Under the pieces are notes generated by a model. That model searched no databases and was not told the DNA's origin. It saw nothing but the letters and a program-made list of their open reading frames with translations. This document shows, one piece after another, positions 5,318 to 6,674 of a DNA stretch of 6,674 nucleotides (position 1 is the stretch's first letter; each line of letters opens with the position of its first letter). The DNA comes from Methanosarcina sp. (GTDB taxonomy: Archaea; Halobacteriota; Methanosarcinia; Methanosarcinales; Methanosarcinaceae). The stretch lies in assembly GCA_013331265.1 (NCBI GenBank), contig DUGS01000131.1, forward strand, positions 6,238 to 12,911, written 5' to 3'. Both the position numbers and the translations under genes were made by a program.

Positions 5318-5848
5318 ATGGACGCTGAAGAAATCAGGGCTATCTTCAAGTTTTCAGCCCTGGAAAAGAATATGATTTCCAGTTTTGAGATTCAAGGAGA
5401 TCTATTTCTTCCATTTCTGCTTTCACTGAAATCAGGTGGCTCATGGAGTTATGCCACCGAAGAAACAAAAAGCATGGCAGTAAAGGATGTAATTACTTAT
5501 TACAATGAAGAAAGCAAAACTGGCTATACTCTGGAAAAGATCTACTTTTTTATCGATCCCGAAATCATAAAGGAAGAAGGAGTTATCCTCAGGCTGGAAA
5601 AATGTGGGACAAAAGAAGAAAGAGAACTGGTTGAGAGACCCTACTTAATAACCCTGCAAGCTAAAAAAATCATATTTGCAGAAGTACACCCGGAGATCAG
5701 GGAGATAAGAATCAGAGAGCTGGAGAAAAAACGCATAAATTTGAAAGGTACGCCGGCATATAGCGCAGCTCATGAACTGGAACATCTTGAGAAAGGAGAT
5801 ATAGGAGGAGTTCCGCTCTGGAACTTTGAATATATTAAAGACCAGTAA
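5318..5848 (+). CDS. Divergent peptide-deformylase-like metalloprotein
   Basis: The 176-residue protein ends with a pattern close to peptide deformylase, the metal enzyme that removes formyl from initiator Met. Family landmarks seen in order are YFFIDPEIIKEEG (76-88; compare xxxINPEI), EKCGT with Cys96 (compare EGCLS), VERP (105-108; compare V.RP), and AYSAAHELEHLEKGDI (147-162; compare QHExDHLxG). Cys96, His152 and His156 could bind the metal, with Glu153 catalytic. The GxGLAAxQ motif, which supplies the active-site Gln, is not visible, and EKCGT departs from EGCLS. It may therefore be inactive or act on another substrate. The N-terminal 70 residues are unassigned. Archaea normally start with unformylated Met, which makes a deformylase relative unexpected. 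The start is ATG at 5318, eight bases after GGCGGGG, a weak ribosome site. The alternative is an unrelated HExxH protein. Confidence 0.65.
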   Translation: MDAEEIRAIFKFSALEKNMISSFEIQGDLFLPFLLSLKSGGSWSYATEETKSMAVKDVITYYNEESKTGYTLEKIYFFIDPEIIKEEGVILRLEKCGTKEERELVERPYLITLQAKKIIFAEVHPEIREIRIRELEKKRINLKGTPAYSAAHELEHLEKGDIGGVPLWNFEYIKDQ

Positions 5849-6121
5849 AAATAACAGAAGAAAATTAGTGGATATCAATAGTATGACTTACGCAGTTGAA
5901 TCTTTTTTCTAAAATTAAATTAAACATCATTATTACTATATTAAAAGAGATATACTCAAAAAACCTTTGTGTTGACTGAAAAATAAATCGTCCTAAATCT
6001 ACTGAACTTGATTACATCAACTTTCTTATTGCTTCCTCATGATTCTTTATCTATCCCGAAGCTTCTAATATTGAGAATCGTTAAATCCATAACATTTGAC
6101 TCGACCCCAGTTCGATAGTAG
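5849..6121. other. Convergent spacer with possible insertion-sequence debris
   Basis: These 273 bases hold no intact gene. TGACTTACGCAGTTGAATC at 5884-5902 resembles the TGACTTACGCA termini of some insertion sequences. On the minus strand an ATG at 6088-6090 opens MDLTILNIRSFGIDKES, then TGA, then 26 more open codons to 5956. It has the look of a decayed transposase start, but I cannot name the family. GACTCGACCCCAGTTCGA at 6098-6115 loosely matches the first end in direct, not inverted, orientation. T6 at 5903-5908 may end the deformylase-like transcript. Confidence 0.3.
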
Positions 6122-6673
6122 TCAGTTATGGTTATCTGCGCTTCTGACACCTCGACGAATTTTATCTTTAATAAGATAGAAGAGGCCTCCATAGGAGAAG
6201 GATGTTAGTATCAGGAATATAAACAGTCCTTCTTTGGTCGCCTCCATATCCCCATTCAAGACTTGAACCATGGCCATCATATCCACAGCTGTTCCAATGG
6301 TAATGAAGAATCCAAAAAACAGGAGCAGTATTGAGTATGCCTTCTTTGGTTTTGAGAGCATCAAGAACAGCGCTAGAAAGCCCAAAGGAATACTTACTCC
6401 AAGGTCAAGGTACCTGATGACCCAGAAGGCAGTTGGAGCAGCTTTGTATGAACCATCGGGAAGGTCTCCAGTACTTATTACTTGCTGGATTTGAGATATC
6501 CACATCGCTGCAAAGAGCAGGAAGAATACGGTCATCAGAACCACATAGATTCGCAGACCTTTCGGTTTGAAGTAAGGAGCATCTGCTTCGGTAAACATAG
6601 ACAGGCTGCCTAAAAGAAGGATGAGCCCGCCTACTAAAAGGATTCCAAAGAGCCACCAGTAGTCCTCAACATT
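6122..6673 (-). CDS. Multi-pass membrane protein of unknown function (5' partial)
   Basis: The frame is open to the window end, so the start is not seen. The ATG at 6596-6598 is probably internal, because the 25 residues before it form a good helix (WWLFGILLVGGLILLLGSLS). Of 183 visible residues, hydrophobic segments lie at about 5-24, 40-60, 83-106, 113-137 and 149-168, giving five membrane helices. The short C-terminal tail is basic and ends KDKIRRGVRSADNHN. I recognise no family and see no catalytic motif. An acidic, aromatic stretch (FTEADAPYFKPKG) lies between the first two helices. It is convergent with the deformylase-like gene and ends in TGA. Its membrane-helix pattern and normal codon usage make it a real gene; the role is unknown. 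Confidence 0.75.
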   Translation of the reverse strand, partial: NVEDYWWLFGILLVGGLILLLGSLSMFTEADAPYFKPKGLRIYVVLMTVFFLLFAAMWISQIQQVISTGDLPDGSYKAAPTAFWVIRYLDLGVSIPLGFLALFLMLSKPKKAYSILLLFFGFFITIGTAVDMMAMVQVLNGDMEATKEGLFIFLILTSFSYGGLFYLIKDKIRRGVRSADNHN

Positions 6674-6674
6674 G

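Noticed and set aside
6405..6656. Minus-strand frame of 83 residues overlapping the last gene
   Set aside because: The overlapping frame encodes continuous membrane helices out to the window edge, so this one is an out-of-frame shadow.

Overview
The window looks like chromosomal DNA from a methanogenic archaeon, most likely Methanosarcina or a close relative. The evidence is a cell-surface protein with beta-propeller and PEGA modules, a short archaeal-type MscL channel, a Cache-cupin fusion, TTTATAT-type archaeal TATA boxes with GGAGG-type ribosome sites, and AT-rich spacers with oligo-T terminators. The genus is inferred from gene style; no 16S or other marker is present.

Region 1 (1-2516, plus strand) is an AT-rich pair. 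It starts with the C-terminal 464 residues of a surface protein (propeller repeats, a beta domain, an S-layer-like domain, two PEGA domains, a C-terminal membrane anchor). A very AT-rich six-helix membrane protein follows 25 bases later. That second gene ends in TAG, and the same frame then stays open for 78 more codons, with no ribosome site in front of the only internal ATG. TAG encodes pyrrolysine in Methanosarcina, so this could be one 364-residue pyrrolysine protein. This is the most interesting point in the window.

Region 2 (2502-3759, minus strand) holds an exported Cache-cupin sensor-like protein of clearly higher GC. A doubtful, apparently frameshifted small reading frame lies downstream of it. 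Divergent promoters fill the 364-base spacer 3760-4123.

Region 3 (4124-5317, plus strand) has a broken exonuclease III gene (one frameshift in an A7 run, then loss of the C-terminal half). Next come a perfect 10-bp inverted repeat, an intact mscL, an oligo-T terminator, a hairpin enclosing a GAGGAGG sequence, and an unrecognised 63-residue reading frame.

Region 4 (5318-6674) holds a divergent peptide-deformylase-like protein with a Cys and an HELEH motif. A roughly 270-base spacer with possible insertion-sequence debris follows, then the C-terminal part of a five-helix membrane protein on the minus strand that runs off the window end.

Apart from the first two genes, which look co-transcribed, the window reads as a collection of independent accessory genes with signs of decay (xth, spacer debris) rather than one dedicated pathway.
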